This document shows, one piece after another, positions 23,310 through 31,119 of a DNA stretch of 64,000 bases. The stretch covers positions 62,001 through 126,000 of the forward strand of contig CABQEV010000005.1 in NCBI GenBank assembly GCA_902463265.1, in the 5' to 3' direction. Position 1 is the first letter of the stretch. The number at the start of each line of letters is the position of its first letter. The notes below the pieces were generated by a model. That model made no database searches. It saw only the letters and a list, made by a program, of their open reading frames with translations, and was not told where the DNA came from. The DNA is from UMGS1889 sp900556055 (GTDB taxonomy: Bacteria > Bacillota > Clostridia > Oscillospirales > Ruminococcaceae). A program made the translations under genes and the position numbers.

Positions 23310-24164
23310 ATGGATATAAAACAGCTGAAATATTTTACGGCAGTTGCTGAAGAGGGGACGATAAGCGCCGCAGCAAAGCGTCTTTATGTATCTCAGCCGC
23401 CGCTCAGCACGCAGATGCAGCTGCTTGAAAAGGAGCTTGGCTGCAAGCTTTTTGAGCGTGGACAGAAGAAGATACGTCTGACTGAGGCGGGAAAGCTTCT
23501 TTATGAACGTGCTTCGCTGATACTGGATATGGAGGAGGTTGCCGTTCAGGATGTAAAGGCGTGTTCAAAGGCGGAGAATGTTACGGTCCGCATCGGGATA
23601 GTTTCGTCTGTTGTATGCTCGGGAGCGGCTGACAGGATAGCCGATTTTCTTGCGCAGAACCCCGGGATAAGATTTGAAATATTTGAAAGCGACACATATA
23701 CGCTTCTGGAAAAGCTGCACGCCGGAGTCATACATCTTGCGATAATCAGAACGCCGTTTTCCGATGACGGAGTAACGTTTCATTCTATTTCAGAGGAAAA
23801 AATGACGGCTGTCGGTGCTGCTGATGTCCTTGGAAGATCGGTCACGATGAAGGAGCTTTCGCAGCTTCCGCTGATATTATACCGCAGATGGCAGTCGATT
23901 ATCAGCAATGAATTCGCATCGGCAGGGCTTGATATGAACTGTGTCTGCATATGCGACGATGCGAGAACTGCCGTAAAGCTTGCGGAAAAGCGTACCGGAA
24001 CAGCACTTGTCCCAAGTTCGGCATCATCACTTATAACATCGGGGAATACGGTATGCTCAGAGATTTCCGACTGTACTATCCGCTCGGAGATCGTTCTTGC
24101 GTATAAGGATAATTCCTATCTGCCCGAAGGGGTAAAAAGCTTTATTGATTATATGATGAAATAA
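23310..24164 (+). CDS. LysR family transcriptional regulator
   Basis: A 284-residue protein with the standard LysR layout: N-terminal HTH (MDIKQLKYFTAVAEEGTISAAAKRLYVSQPPLSTQMQLLEKELG) and a C-terminal periplasmic-binding-like effector domain. The start at 23310 has GGGAGCAG upstream; an in-frame TTG at 23289 adds seven residues outside the family norm. It is divergent from the ABC exporter operon across about 180 bp containing a canonical T-N11-A box, so control of the exporter and of itself is likely. The small-molecule effector cannot be deduced. Confidence 0.9.
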   Translation: MDIKQLKYFTAVAEEGTISAAAKRLYVSQPPLSTQMQLLEKELGCKLFERGQKKIRLTEAGKLLYERASLILDMEEVAVQDVKACSKAENVTVRIGIVSSVVCSGAADRIADFLAQNPGIRFEIFESDTYTLLEKLHAGVIHLAIIRTPFSDDGVTFHSISEEKMTAVGAADVLGRSVTMKELSQLPLILYRRWQSIISNEFASAGLDMNCVCICDDARTAVKLAEKRTGTALVPSSASSLITSGNTVCSEISDCTIRSEIVLAYKDNSYLPEGVKSFIDYMMK

Positions 24165-24166
24165 AA

Positions 24167-24210
24167 CAAACCGGACACCATAAGGGGATTACCTCATGGT
24201 GTCCGGTTTG
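24167..24210. terminator. Bidirectional terminator between the LysR and oleate hydratase genes
   Basis: A 15-bp perfect stem (24167-24181 with 24196-24210, containing CCGGACACCAT). T-rich sequence follows on the minus strand; a T tract is lacking on the plus side. Confidence 0.75.
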
Positions 24211-24232
24211 AATTAGTGGGATATGGGTATTA

Positions 24233-26008
24233 TCAGATAACGTTGTATTCTTTGAGAAGCTTTTCAATGTCCGTGCCTTCGATCTTGTGCAGACCTGCCT
24301 TGAGAGCAAGCTTTTCAAGGAGCGTAGGATTCATTTCTGTAACTTTCTTTCCGTCACGGATCTTTACGGTAGCATTGAGGAGATCTCTTACATCATAAAC
24401 GCTGCCCCAGACCTCGGGAACGCCTCTGTCGATATCAAGCAGAGTATAGACAGCTTCCATACCTGTTCTGATCGAGTATTCCGTTGTGAATATGGTATCT
24501 CTTGCTGTTTCCGCAAACTGACCGAGGAATGCGAAGTTTACTGCGCCGTCGGGAACTACCTTAGGACGGTCGTTGTCGTTTCTCGGCATAAAGAATGCTG
24601 TGATATAAGGCATCATGCAGGGAACAGTGTTTGCGCTGTGTTCAGCAAGCTCTTCGATCTGATCCTCGGGAACGCCGATGTGATAGAGCCATTCCATGCA
24701 GATCTCCTTACCTGTGCATTCACGCATAGGCTTCTTTACAAAGTTGCCGGGTTTATCGGTAAAGAGTCCGTAGATCCAGCCGACCAGCTGATCCTTAGGC
24801 TGAGATCTGAACTGAGGCTGACGGTTGAATGTCCAGCTGAGGAGCCAGTTTGAATCCTTGGCTGTAACGATACCGCCTGTTACGACCTTGCCGGAGAAAG
24901 GATCACGCTGACAGATCTTCTGAACATAGGGCGGGATTTTGCCGTCAAGAGTTGTGACGGTCGCACTCATCCAGTTGCTTTCTTCAGGGCTGTGGCAGAA
25001 CTTTTCGGGGTTTCCGAAGGAAGGATCCTGTGCAGCGATCTTTCTCCACATATCCCAGCCGCCGCCTTCTCTTATCTCGGGATCGAATTTTGCAGGCTTA
25101 TCCTGTGCGCCGAGCGTTGCATTTTCTACGCAGCCGCCGTTTGTGATGAATACAAGATCATTTTCGGTGAGGTCAATGGTTTCTTCCTTGCCGTCACGGA
25201 TTACCTTGATAGCCTTTGCGGTCTTTTTGCCCGGCTTGATATCAAACTCAACATTTACGACCTTTGTGTTATAGTGGAATGATACGTTGAAGGATTCCAG
25301 ATACTTTATCATCGGGAGGATCATTGACTCATACTGATTATACTTTGTAAATCTCAGTGCGGTGAAGTCAGGCAGACCGCCGATGTGGTGGATATAACGC
25401 TGGATATATCTCTTCATTTCAAGTGCGCTGTGCCAGTTCTCAAATGCGAACATTGTGCGCCAGTAGAGCCAGAAGTTTGAATTCAGGACTTCATCATCGA
25501 AGAATTCGGTGATCTTCTTGTCATAAAGATCCTCGTCCTTTGTGAAGAAGAGCTTCATGATCTCCATAGCCGCCTTGTCGGAAAGACCGAACTTTTTATC
25601 GGTGTGAGCGTCCTGACCGCGGTTTTCGGTAGCACGCATCATGGAATAGTTAGGGTCCTTCTTGTTCAGCCAGTAATATTCATCGAGAACGCTTACGCCC
25701 TCTGTTTCGATGGACGGGATAGAACGGTACAGATCCCACATACACTCAAAGTGGTTATCCATTTCACGTCCGCCGCGCATTACATATCCAACTCCGGGAT
25801 ACTCATAGCCGTCGCATGCGCCGCCGGGAATGGGATCTTTTTCGAGAATATGAACATGCTCGCCCTTCATCTGACCGTCACGAACGAGGAAACATGCAGC
25901 CGCAAGAGCAGCAAGACCTGAACCTACTATATATGCAGATTTTCTGTCAACATCAGCAGGCTTCTCGGGACGTGCAAATGCTTCGTAATTTCCGCTTGAA
26001 TAATACAT
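24233..26008 (-). CDS. ohyA: Oleate hydratase (myosin-cross-reactive antigen family)
   Basis: A FAD-dependent hydratase adding water to the cis-9 double bond of oleate or linoleate to give 10-hydroxy fatty acids. It detoxifies unsaturated acids and is common in gut bacteria. At 591 residues the length is normal. An N-terminal dinucleotide-binding motif (YIVGSGLAALAAACFL, about 26-41) is followed by the conserved RGGREMDNHFECMWDLYRSIPS region carrying the catalytic acid, GGLPDFTALRFTKYNQYES, and the LGQFAETARDTIFTTEYSIRTGMEAVYTLL C-terminal block. AACGGAGG-type ribosome-binding site upstream. It has its own promoter and lies downstream of a TetR gene in the same direction, separated by a terminator. 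Confidence 0.93.
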   Translation of the reverse strand: MYYSSGNYEAFARPEKPADVDRKSAYIVGSGLAALAAACFLVRDGQMKGEHVHILEKDPIPGGACDGYEYPGVGYVMRGGREMDNHFECMWDLYRSIPSIETEGVSVLDEYYWLNKKDPNYSMMRATENRGQDAHTDKKFGLSDKAAMEIMKLFFTKDEDLYDKKITEFFDDEVLNSNFWLYWRTMFAFENWHSALEMKRYIQRYIHHIGGLPDFTALRFTKYNQYESMILPMIKYLESFNVSFHYNTKVVNVEFDIKPGKKTAKAIKVIRDGKEETIDLTENDLVFITNGGCVENATLGAQDKPAKFDPEIREGGGWDMWRKIAAQDPSFGNPEKFCHSPEESNWMSATVTTLDGKIPPYVQKICQRDPFSGKVVTGGIVTAKDSNWLLSWTFNRQPQFRSQPKDQLVGWIYGLFTDKPGNFVKKPMRECTGKEICMEWLYHIGVPEDQIEELAEHSANTVPCMMPYITAFFMPRNDNDRPKVVPDGAVNFAFLGQFAETARDTIFTTEYSIRTGMEAVYTLLDIDRGVPEVWGSVYDVRDLLNATVKIRDGKKVTEMNPTLLEKLALKAGLHKIEGTDIEKLLKEYNVI

Positions 26009-26061
26009 ATAAATTACCTCCGTTTGATATTTGGTTTGATTTATTTTCTGAATGTGATTAT

Positions 26062-26090
26062 ATTATATCCGCAGAAAAACATTTTAGCAA
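26062..26090 (-). promoter_or_regulatory. Promoter of the oleate hydratase gene
   Basis: On the minus strand TTGCTA (26085-26090), 17-bp spacer, TATAAT (26062-26067). Confidence 0.65.
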
Positions 26091-26095
26091 TAAAC

Positions 26096-26130
26096 AAAAA
26101 AATCCCTTTGATAAAAAAATTATCAAAGGG
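26096..26130 (-). terminator. Intrinsic terminator of the TetR gene
   Basis: CCCTTTGATAA-N5-TTATCAAAGGG is a perfect 11-bp inverted repeat followed on the minus strand by ATTTTTTT. It could double as an operator because the oleate hydratase promoter starts just 6 bp away. Confidence 0.8.
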
Positions 26131-26151
26131 GGAGAAGTGTATGATTTTTTA

Positions 26152-26733
26152 TCATTCTGGGCAGTTTGATAAATTTGAATCTGTGCGGTAAATATTCAGC
26201 GCGCGTGTGATATCGCCCTGTATCAGAACGCTGAGCTTTTTGATTATTTTTTCGGGATCTTCGGTCATTCCGCATTTTATCCAGTTCAGCATTATGCCGA
26301 CAAATGCGTATTTATAAAAATCTGCAATGAACTGTTTATCCTCATCTCTGACGCTGATCCCTTTGGATTTTTCTTCGACAACTCCGATAAGCAGGTCATA
26401 AGTCAGCTTGTAGAGATATGTCTCGACATGTTCGCGGCTTACCGAATGATAAACATTCATGATAAACGGCTTATTATCTTCGACTGCTCTGAAAATATTC
26501 AGAAATCCCTGCTGCCATGTGTCATATGTCTTTTTGCCGCCGAGCGCACGTGCTGCGTCCTCATGGCATGACCATTCAACCAGATCGTAAATGTCCTTGA
26601 AATGGTAATAGAAGGTCATTCTGTTGATGCCGCAGTCCTCGGCAATGTCGTTGATAGTGATCTTATTCAGCGGCTTTTTCAGCAGGAGATTTTTCAGCGA
26701 TGCTTCAAGCGCACGTTTTGTTGTCTGTGACAT
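26152..26733 (-). CDS. TetR family transcriptional regulator
   Basis: A 193-residue protein with an N-terminal TetR HTH (TKRALEASLKNLLLKKPLNKITINDIAEDCGINRMTFYYHFKDIYDLVEW) and an all-helical C-terminal ligand domain of the kind seen in the DhaS-like subgroup. The start at 26733 has GGGAGGT six bases upstream; an ORF extension to 26778 runs through a terminator hairpin and is rejected. It precedes the oleate hydratase gene in the same direction and may regulate it in response to fatty acids, but that is inference. No promoter fits between the upstream tRNA-Ser terminator and this gene. Confidence 0.88.
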   Translation of the reverse strand: MSQTTKRALEASLKNLLLKKPLNKITINDIAEDCGINRMTFYYHFKDIYDLVEWSCHEDAARALGGKKTYDTWQQGFLNIFRAVEDNKPFIMNVYHSVSREHVETYLYKLTYDLLIGVVEEKSKGISVRDEDKQFIADFYKYAFVGIMLNWIKCGMTEDPEKIIKKLSVLIQGDITRALNIYRTDSNLSNCPE

Positions 26734-26757
26734 AATGATACCTCCCGTTTTATTTGC

Positions 26758-26793
26758 AAAAAATCCGTATTCCATCAAAAATGAAATACGGAT
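26758..26793 (-). terminator. Intrinsic terminator of tRNA-Ser
   Basis: On the minus strand ATCCGTATT...AATACGGAT is followed by T6. The stem begins five bases after the encoded CCA. Confidence 0.85.
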
Positions 26794-26797
26794 CAGC

Positions 26798-26886
26798 TGG
26801 CGGAGACGGTGGGATTCGAACCCACGGTACCATAAGGTACAACTGATTTCGAGTCAGTCCCGTTATGACCACTTCGATACGTCTCC
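26798..26886 (-). tRNA. tRNA-Ser (CGA)
   Basis: An 89-nt class II tRNA on the minus strand: acceptor GGAGACG/CGTCTCC, anticodon loop CTCGAAA within an ACTGA/TCAGT stem (anticodon CGA), a long variable arm (GTACC/GGTAC), T loop TTCGAAT and encoded CCA. Confidence 0.95.
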
Positions 26887-26905
26887 GAATTATTAATACC
26901 TGAAT

Positions 26906-26934
26906 ATTATACCATACAAATATCCTTTTGTCAA
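26906..26934 (-). promoter_or_regulatory. Promoter of tRNA-Ser
   Basis: On the minus strand TTGACA (26929-26934), 17-bp spacer, TATAAT (26906-26911): perfect consensus. Confidence 0.85.
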
Positions 26935-26990
26935 ACAGTATTTTGCATCATGGGTAAAGTTTAACATTTTGTTCATTTGTATCAAAGATG

Positions 26991-27023
26991 AAAAAAGCTG
27001 CCGTACAGCTTGTGTACGGCAGC
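26991..27023 (-). terminator. Intrinsic terminator of the EAL-HDOD gene
   Basis: On the minus strand GCTGCCGTACA / TGTACGGCAGC (11 bp) is followed by T6. Confidence 0.9.
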
Positions 27024-27029
27024 GGAAGA

Positions 27030-28277
27030 TCATTCATCATCGTCATCGATCTGGTTGGGATTTGACTGCATAAGACTGTTCCATGTGGTATTGACGAATT
27101 CAACACATTCAAAGTATTTCTGTGTGATGATATTGAGCGGGATGCCGAGTGCAGCTGCGCAGGAGGACATTTTCTTCCAGTCAGCCTTTTCGTAGCAGAG
27201 GATAACGTCATAAAGCAGACCTGCTCTGCCTTCGTGCTTGATAAGAGCATCCTTGATCTCCTGAGCGATAGGAAGCTCGCCGAGGGGTTCTTCAAGGGGG
27301 ACATCCATAAGCTTTCCGAGTGTTGAGAACATACCCATAAGGTAAGCTTCCGAACGTGATATCGGCATATCCTGTGCATGGTCAAGCAGCTCAGCCGCAA
27401 AATTAGCACGCAGGAAAGATGTCTTGATAAGCTCATCGGGCATAGAACCGTCGTCCTGCTTGAAGCTTAGAAGGTAGATCCACTGCTTCAGCTGACCGAG
27501 ACCGAGTACAACAAGTGCCTGTTTAACGGACTTTGCACGGTTTTTCAGTGCGAAATATGCAGAGTTTACGAGTCTCAGCAGCGAGAATGTCAGTGAAACA
27601 TCACGGGAGATGATCTCTTCGATCTCGTCAATATCAGGCTCGTCCTTTGTTACAGCGACCATAAGCATGAAGAAGTTGCCCTGCATATGGTTCATTTTTC
27701 TTATTGTGGACGGCAGCTTTTCAGCAACATATGCACCCTGGAAATACTGACAGCCGTAAGCGACAGCCTTGTCATAAGCTTCCTTTGTGTCAACATTATA
27801 GGCAATGACCGTTTTTCCGAAGGAAAGACCGATCTTTACAATGCTTTCGATAGAAGTGTTGGAGAGATCTCCAAAATTGACCTTTATGTAGTCAACGATG
27901 TCGAGAACGCCGAAATATCTGGGGGCAAACTCAAAATCAACAACAGCTATCCTATAACCCTTTGCCTTATATTTCATGATAAGAGCATGGGCAAGGGGAT
28001 TGACGATAATGGCATCCTCTATCTGAATGACCAGCTTCTGGGTAGCAAATATCTTCGGGACATTCTTAACGAGAAGATTTCTTGTGAATGTAAGAAAAGC
28101 GGTCTTATTGTCGAGAAACTTTCCGCCGTCCATAGAGGAAAGGAAGTTTTCGATGGCATTAGCTGCCGATGCATCACGTTCTTCGGCGTTTGCGAGCTCC
28201 TCCTGATAAAGGATCTCGTAACCAATGGCTTTCTGGTTTGCGTCGAGGATCGGTTGGCGAACAATATAGGATTCCAT
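27030..28277 (-). CDS. EAL-HDOD signalling protein (YuxH-like)
   Basis: About 415 residues in two parts. Residues 1-205 resemble an EAL phosphodiesterase domain, but the signature is YEILYQ instead of EAL and the usual metal-ligand motifs are not recognisable. It is therefore probably inactive toward cyclic di-GMP. Residues about 205-400 are an HDOD domain (DEIEEIISRDVSLTFSLLRLVNSAYFALKNRAKSVKQALVVLGLGQLKQWIYLL), which lacks the HD metal motif and serves in protein contacts. The tail is acidic (DDDDE). The start at 28277 has AAGGAG nine bases upstream; the ATG six bases earlier is an alternative. Monocistronic. Role unknown; similar proteins tie motility or signalling to the cell state. Confidence 0.85.
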   Translation of the reverse strand: MESYIVRQPILDANQKAIGYEILYQEELANAEERDASAANAIENFLSSMDGGKFLDNKTAFLTFTRNLLVKNVPKIFATQKLVIQIEDAIIVNPLAHALIMKYKAKGYRIAVVDFEFAPRYFGVLDIVDYIKVNFGDLSNTSIESIVKIGLSFGKTVIAYNVDTKEAYDKAVAYGCQYFQGAYVAEKLPSTIRKMNHMQGNFFMLMVAVTKDEPDIDEIEEIISRDVSLTFSLLRLVNSAYFALKNRAKSVKQALVVLGLGQLKQWIYLLSFKQDDGSMPDELIKTSFLRANFAAELLDHAQDMPISRSEAYLMGMFSTLGKLMDVPLEEPLGELPIAQEIKDALIKHEGRAGLLYDVILCYEKADWKKMSSCAAALGIPLNIITQKYFECVEFVNTTWNSLMQSNPNQIDDDDE

Positions 28278-28337
28278 ATACATCGTCTCCTTTCGGAAAT
28301 AAATTCTTATATCCGAATAGTATTTTTAGATATTTTT

Positions 28338-28365
28338 ATTATATCATGTTATTATTAAATGCAAA
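28338..28365 (-). promoter_or_regulatory. Probable promoter of the EAL-HDOD gene
   Basis: On the minus strand TTTGCA (28360-28365), 16-bp spacer, TATAAT (28338-28343). The -35 box is weak. Confidence 0.45.
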
Positions 28366-28402
28366 TTAAGATATTATGTCGAAATTATTTTATTTACAGA
28401 AA

Positions 28403-29041
28403 TTACAAGAGTTCATCGAAGCTGTTTATATAAAGGTCTGATATTTTCATTATTTCGTCTTTATCTGAATATGATGCCTTGTCATAAACTCCGATGGTGA
28501 ATGCACGGGCATTTTTTGCGCCTATAACACCGTTCAGCGTATCCTCAAAAACAGCACACTGCGAAACAGGCACGCCTATTTTTGATGCTGCAAGAATATA
28601 TATGTCGGGAAATCCCTTTCCTCTCGCAACATCATCAGTAGTGCAGAATGCATCGAACAGGCTGTAAATATTGTGATGAAGGAGTACAGGCTCGTAAAGG
28701 CTTGCGGGCGAAGCGGTGGCAAGTGCGATCGGCTTTCCTTCAGACTTCAGCTTTCTGAGATATTCTTCCGCACCGGGTTTCAGCATGACTGATGTTCTGT
28801 ATTCGATGACCGCAAGACGGTTGAATTCCGACATAAGCGACGGCACATCGGTTTTTATGCCGAGCTTTGCGAATTCTGCGGCACATTCCTCGTAAGTAAG
28901 CGAGGCGAAGCGCGTTATCTCCCTGTCGGACACGGAAATGCCGTGATTTTTCAGATATATCCTGTCGATCTTTTCCCAAACAGGATTTGAATCGGCAACA
29001 GTTCCGTCAAGGTCAAATATCGCTCCTTTGAAATCAAACAT
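28403..29041 (-). CDS. HAD superfamily hydrolase (beta-phosphoglucomutase/Gph-like)
   Basis: A 212-residue subfamily IA HAD phosphatase. Motif I is FDLDGT (nucleophile Asp and acid/base Asp, residues 9-14), the helical cap runs from about 18 to 85, motif II is ATAS, motif III Lys lies in GKGFPDIYILAA, and motif IV is FEDTLNGVIGAKNA. All catalytic residues are present. The substrate is unresolved: phosphoglycolate, sugar phosphates or beta-phosphoglucomutase-type substrates are all possible. It starts four bases after the stop of the NYN-LOTUS gene, so the two are co-transcribed. Confidence 0.85.
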   Translation of the reverse strand: MFDFKGAIFDLDGTVADSNPVWEKIDRIYLKNHGISVSDREITRFASLTYEECAAEFAKLGIKTDVPSLMSEFNRLAVIEYRTSVMLKPGAEEYLRKLKSEGKPIALATASPASLYEPVLLHHNIYSLFDAFCTTDDVARGKGFPDIYILAASKIGVPVSQCAVFEDTLNGVIGAKNARAFTIGVYDKASYSDKDEIMKISDLYINSFDELL

Positions 29042-29045
29042 GAAA

Positions 29046-29774
29046 TCACTGCTTTCTTCGGATATAGATATATTTTACGCTGCCGTTTGCGCTGGGAACT
29101 GAGTCGATCTCGAAGGAATTGAGCGATTTGACATAAGGTGTGAGCTTGCTGAAACCGTAGTTTCTAACATCAAAGCTTGGGCATCGTTTAACGAGGATAT
29201 TTCCTATCTCGCTGAGGAGTGCCCAGCCATCCTCATCAGAGATCTCGTCAAGTATCCCCGTGATGGCATTGCGCACATCATCGGTTGACATTGTTCCCGA
29301 AACCTCGCTGCCATGAGCCTTGGAGTCTGGGAGGGCATCTCCCGAAATGCTTTCGAGATATTTGAATTTATTGCACGCATTGACAAAAGGCGGCGGCGTT
29401 TTCCTTTCGCCCATGCCTATGACCGTCATGCCGGATTCTTTCAGGCGTGAAGCGAGCTTTGTGAAATCGCTGTCACTTGAAACAAGGCAGAAGCCTTCAA
29501 CGCTGTGTGAATAGAGAATGTCCATTGCGTCGATTATCATAGCCGAATCGGTAGCGTTTTTGCCTGTTGTGTAACTGTACTGCTGTATAGGCGTGATCGA
29601 ATAGTTCAGCAGAACGTTTTTCCATGAGCCGAGAGCGGGCTTTGTCCAGTCGCCGTAAATTCTCCTGTAGGTGACGATGCCTTCGTTGGCAAGCTCATCG
29701 AAGATATGTCTGATATATCTGTCGGAAACATTGTCTGCATCAATAAGAACGGCAAATCTTTTATCATTGTTCAT
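29046..29774 (-). CDS. NYN domain nuclease-like protein with C-terminal OST-HTH/LOTUS domain
   Basis: A 242-residue protein. Residues about 6-145 form a NYN (PIN-like) RNase domain: AVLIDADNVSDRYI, RRIYGDWTKP, ATDSAMIIDAMDILYS, CLVSSDSDFTKLASRLKESGMTVIGMG, with the conserved acidic residues intact. Residues about 165-240 form an OST-HTH/LOTUS module (DVRNAITGILDEISDEDGWALLSEIGNILVKRCPSFDVRNYGFSKLTPYVKSL), which in known cases binds RNA, including G-rich or structured RNA. The family is widespread in bacteria and little studied. The start at 29774 fits a GGAAG ribosome-binding site; the ATG six bases upstream abuts it. Co-transcribed with the HAD gene. Confidence 0.85.
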   Translation of the reverse strand: MNNDKRFAVLIDADNVSDRYIRHIFDELANEGIVTYRRIYGDWTKPALGSWKNVLLNYSITPIQQYSYTTGKNATDSAMIIDAMDILYSHSVEGFCLVSSDSDFTKLASRLKESGMTVIGMGERKTPPPFVNACNKFKYLESISGDALPDSKAHGSEVSGTMSTDDVRNAITGILDEISDEDGWALLSEIGNILVKRCPSFDVRNYGFSKLTPYVKSLNSFEIDSVPSANGSVKYIYIRRKQ

Positions 29775-29892
29775 CTGCATCTTCCAATCCTCGGGTTTGA
29801 CCGAATAAAATATTACTTATAAGTATAACGTAAAAAGTAAAAATTTTCCATTGTAAAATCGCACAATTTTTTCGTCGATTTTATGTTGGAAA

Positions 29893-30519
29893 TCACGGCT
29901 TTGGTGCTATATCCCTGTAATCTCCCGCACATTTGCTGCAAGCCCAGTATCCCTCATCAGCAAGTGCGGCTATATCCGAATATGTTTCTTCACGGTTTTC
30001 ATCGGATATCTTTTTTGCGTGTTGGCAGCCGGGATCAAGATGGATACACTTGGTTTTGGTGTTGAGTATAACATAGACATCTCCTGCGGGAAAATCTCCG
30101 TTATCTGAAGCGGCAGCTGCTGCCTCAGCGGACGTTTCCGTCTGTTTTTCGGAGACTGCGGACGATTGAGCCGTTTCCGATAATGTTTCGGGAGCTGTTT
30201 CCGAAGATACATCTGTGGATTGGGCTGTTGCTTCCGAGGATGATGCTTCAGGGATTGCTTCGGAAGATTCAGGCGGAGTTTCCTGCGACACTGCCGTGGT
30301 TTCAAGATCGGCGATATACTCCGTTACGGCAGATAAAACGGTTTCCGAAACAGTCTCTTCTGAGAATGTAATGACTTCGTAAGCGTTATTTTCGGACGGA
30401 ACAGCGGCAAGCTCTGAAGTACTGCTGTCCTTTGATCTGTCCGTATATGCCGAGATAGCGGTTACTGCCGCAACACAGCAAAGTCCAGTTATAAGCGGCG
30501 AAACTGATTTTTTATTCAT
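29893..30519 (-). CDS. Exported Ser/Glu-rich protein with C-terminal Cys/His zinc-binding-like domain
   Basis: About 208 residues. An N-terminal signal or anchor helix (NKKSVSPLITGLCCVAAVTAISAY) is followed by a ~110-residue low-complexity Ser/Thr/Glu/Ala linker. A small C-terminal domain (about 150-208) has the pattern VYVILNTKTKCIHLDPGCQHAKKI...GYWACSKCAGDY. That Cys/His arrangement resembles the Ada-type metal-binding fold often found at the end of nuclease and surface proteins. I place the start at 30519; the ORF runs upstream to 30624, but through a palindromic element and without a good ribosome-binding site. The Shine-Dalgarno at 30519 is weak as well. Function unknown. Confidence 0.55.
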   Translation of the reverse strand: MNKKSVSPLITGLCCVAAVTAISAYTDRSKDSSTSELAAVPSENNAYEVITFSEETVSETVLSAVTEYIADLETTAVSQETPPESSEAIPEASSSEATAQSTDVSSETAPETLSETAQSSAVSEKQTETSAEAAAAASDNGDFPAGDVYVILNTKTKCIHLDPGCQHAKKISDENREETYSDIAALADEGYWACSKCAGDYRDIAPKP

Positions 30520-30540
30520 ATAATGTTCATCTCGTGTAAT

Positions 30541-30632
30541 AAAAGCCATTGGGATTATGGAGAAGAAATCGCCGCAAAAGCTTTGATATATGCGGTTTTG
30601 CGGCGGGAGATCCCCATAATTCAATGGGTTTT
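30541..30632. repeat. 92-bp palindromic element (hairpin or MITE-like)
   Basis: Nearly the whole segment folds on itself. CGCCGCAAAA/TTTTGCGGCG (30570-30579 with 30596-30605) is perfect. ATTATGG/CCATAAT (30554-30560 with 30614-30620) and CCATTG/CAATGG (30546-30551 with 30622-30627) lie outside it, and AAAA/TTTT ends it. It fills the gap between the Ser-rich gene and ispF. It could act as the ispF terminator or be a mobile or REP-like repeat; only one copy is seen here. Confidence 0.6.
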
Positions 30633-30636
30633 CGTG

Positions 30637-31119
30637 TTATAATGTTTTCATTATGCAGACCGCGTGTGCCGCAATACCGCTTCCGTCACCTGTAAAACCA
30701 AGCTTTTCTTCTGTTGTGGCTTTTACGCTGATGCGTGAAATATCAGTGTTAAGTGCATCTGCGATGTTTCGGCGCATATCATTTATATAGGGTGCAAGCT
30801 TCGGCTTCTGACAGATTACCGTACAGTCGGCATTGCCGAGAATAAATCCGTTTTCCCGAGCGGTATCGCCGACCTGAGCAAGCAGCTTCAGGCTGTCCGC
30901 ACCCTCATATTTCGGATCATTATCGGGGAAAAGCTTTCCGATATCTCCGAGAGCAAGTGCGCCGAGAATAGCATCTGCCAGAGCATGAAGAAGAACGTCC
31001 GCATCGGAATGTCCGAGCAGACCAAGCTCATACGGTATATGCACTCCGCCTATGATAAGCTTTCGGCTTTCCGTAAGTCGGTGAACGTCATATCCGTGAC
31101 CTATTCTTATGTCAGGCAT
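30637..31119 (-). CDS. ispF: 2-C-methyl-D-erythritol 2,4-cyclodiphosphate synthase
   Basis: The fifth enzyme of the MEP isoprenoid pathway, a trimeric zinc enzyme that cyclises CDP-methylerythritol 2-phosphate. 160 residues. Motifs: RIGHGYDVH (metal Asp and His), LLGHSDADVLLHALADAILGALALGDIG, FPDNDPKYEGADS and the C-terminal KATTEEKLGFTGDGSGI. The start at 31119 is inside the 3' end of ispD (8-nt overlap) and has GGAGG nine bases upstream; a longer reading to 31140 has no support. Co-translated with ispD and downstream of pheA. Confidence 0.95.
   Translation of the reverse strand: MPDIRIGHGYDVHRLTESRKLIIGGVHIPYELGLLGHSDADVLLHALADAILGALALGDIGKLFPDNDPKYEGADSLKLLAQVGDTARENGFILGNADCTVICQKPKLAPYINDMRRNIADALNTDISRISVKATTEEKLGFTGDGSGIAAHAVCIMKTL

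Noticed and set aside
30520..30624. Upstream extension of the Ser-rich protein
   Set aside because: The extra 35 residues come from translating the palindromic element and have no ribosome-binding site.
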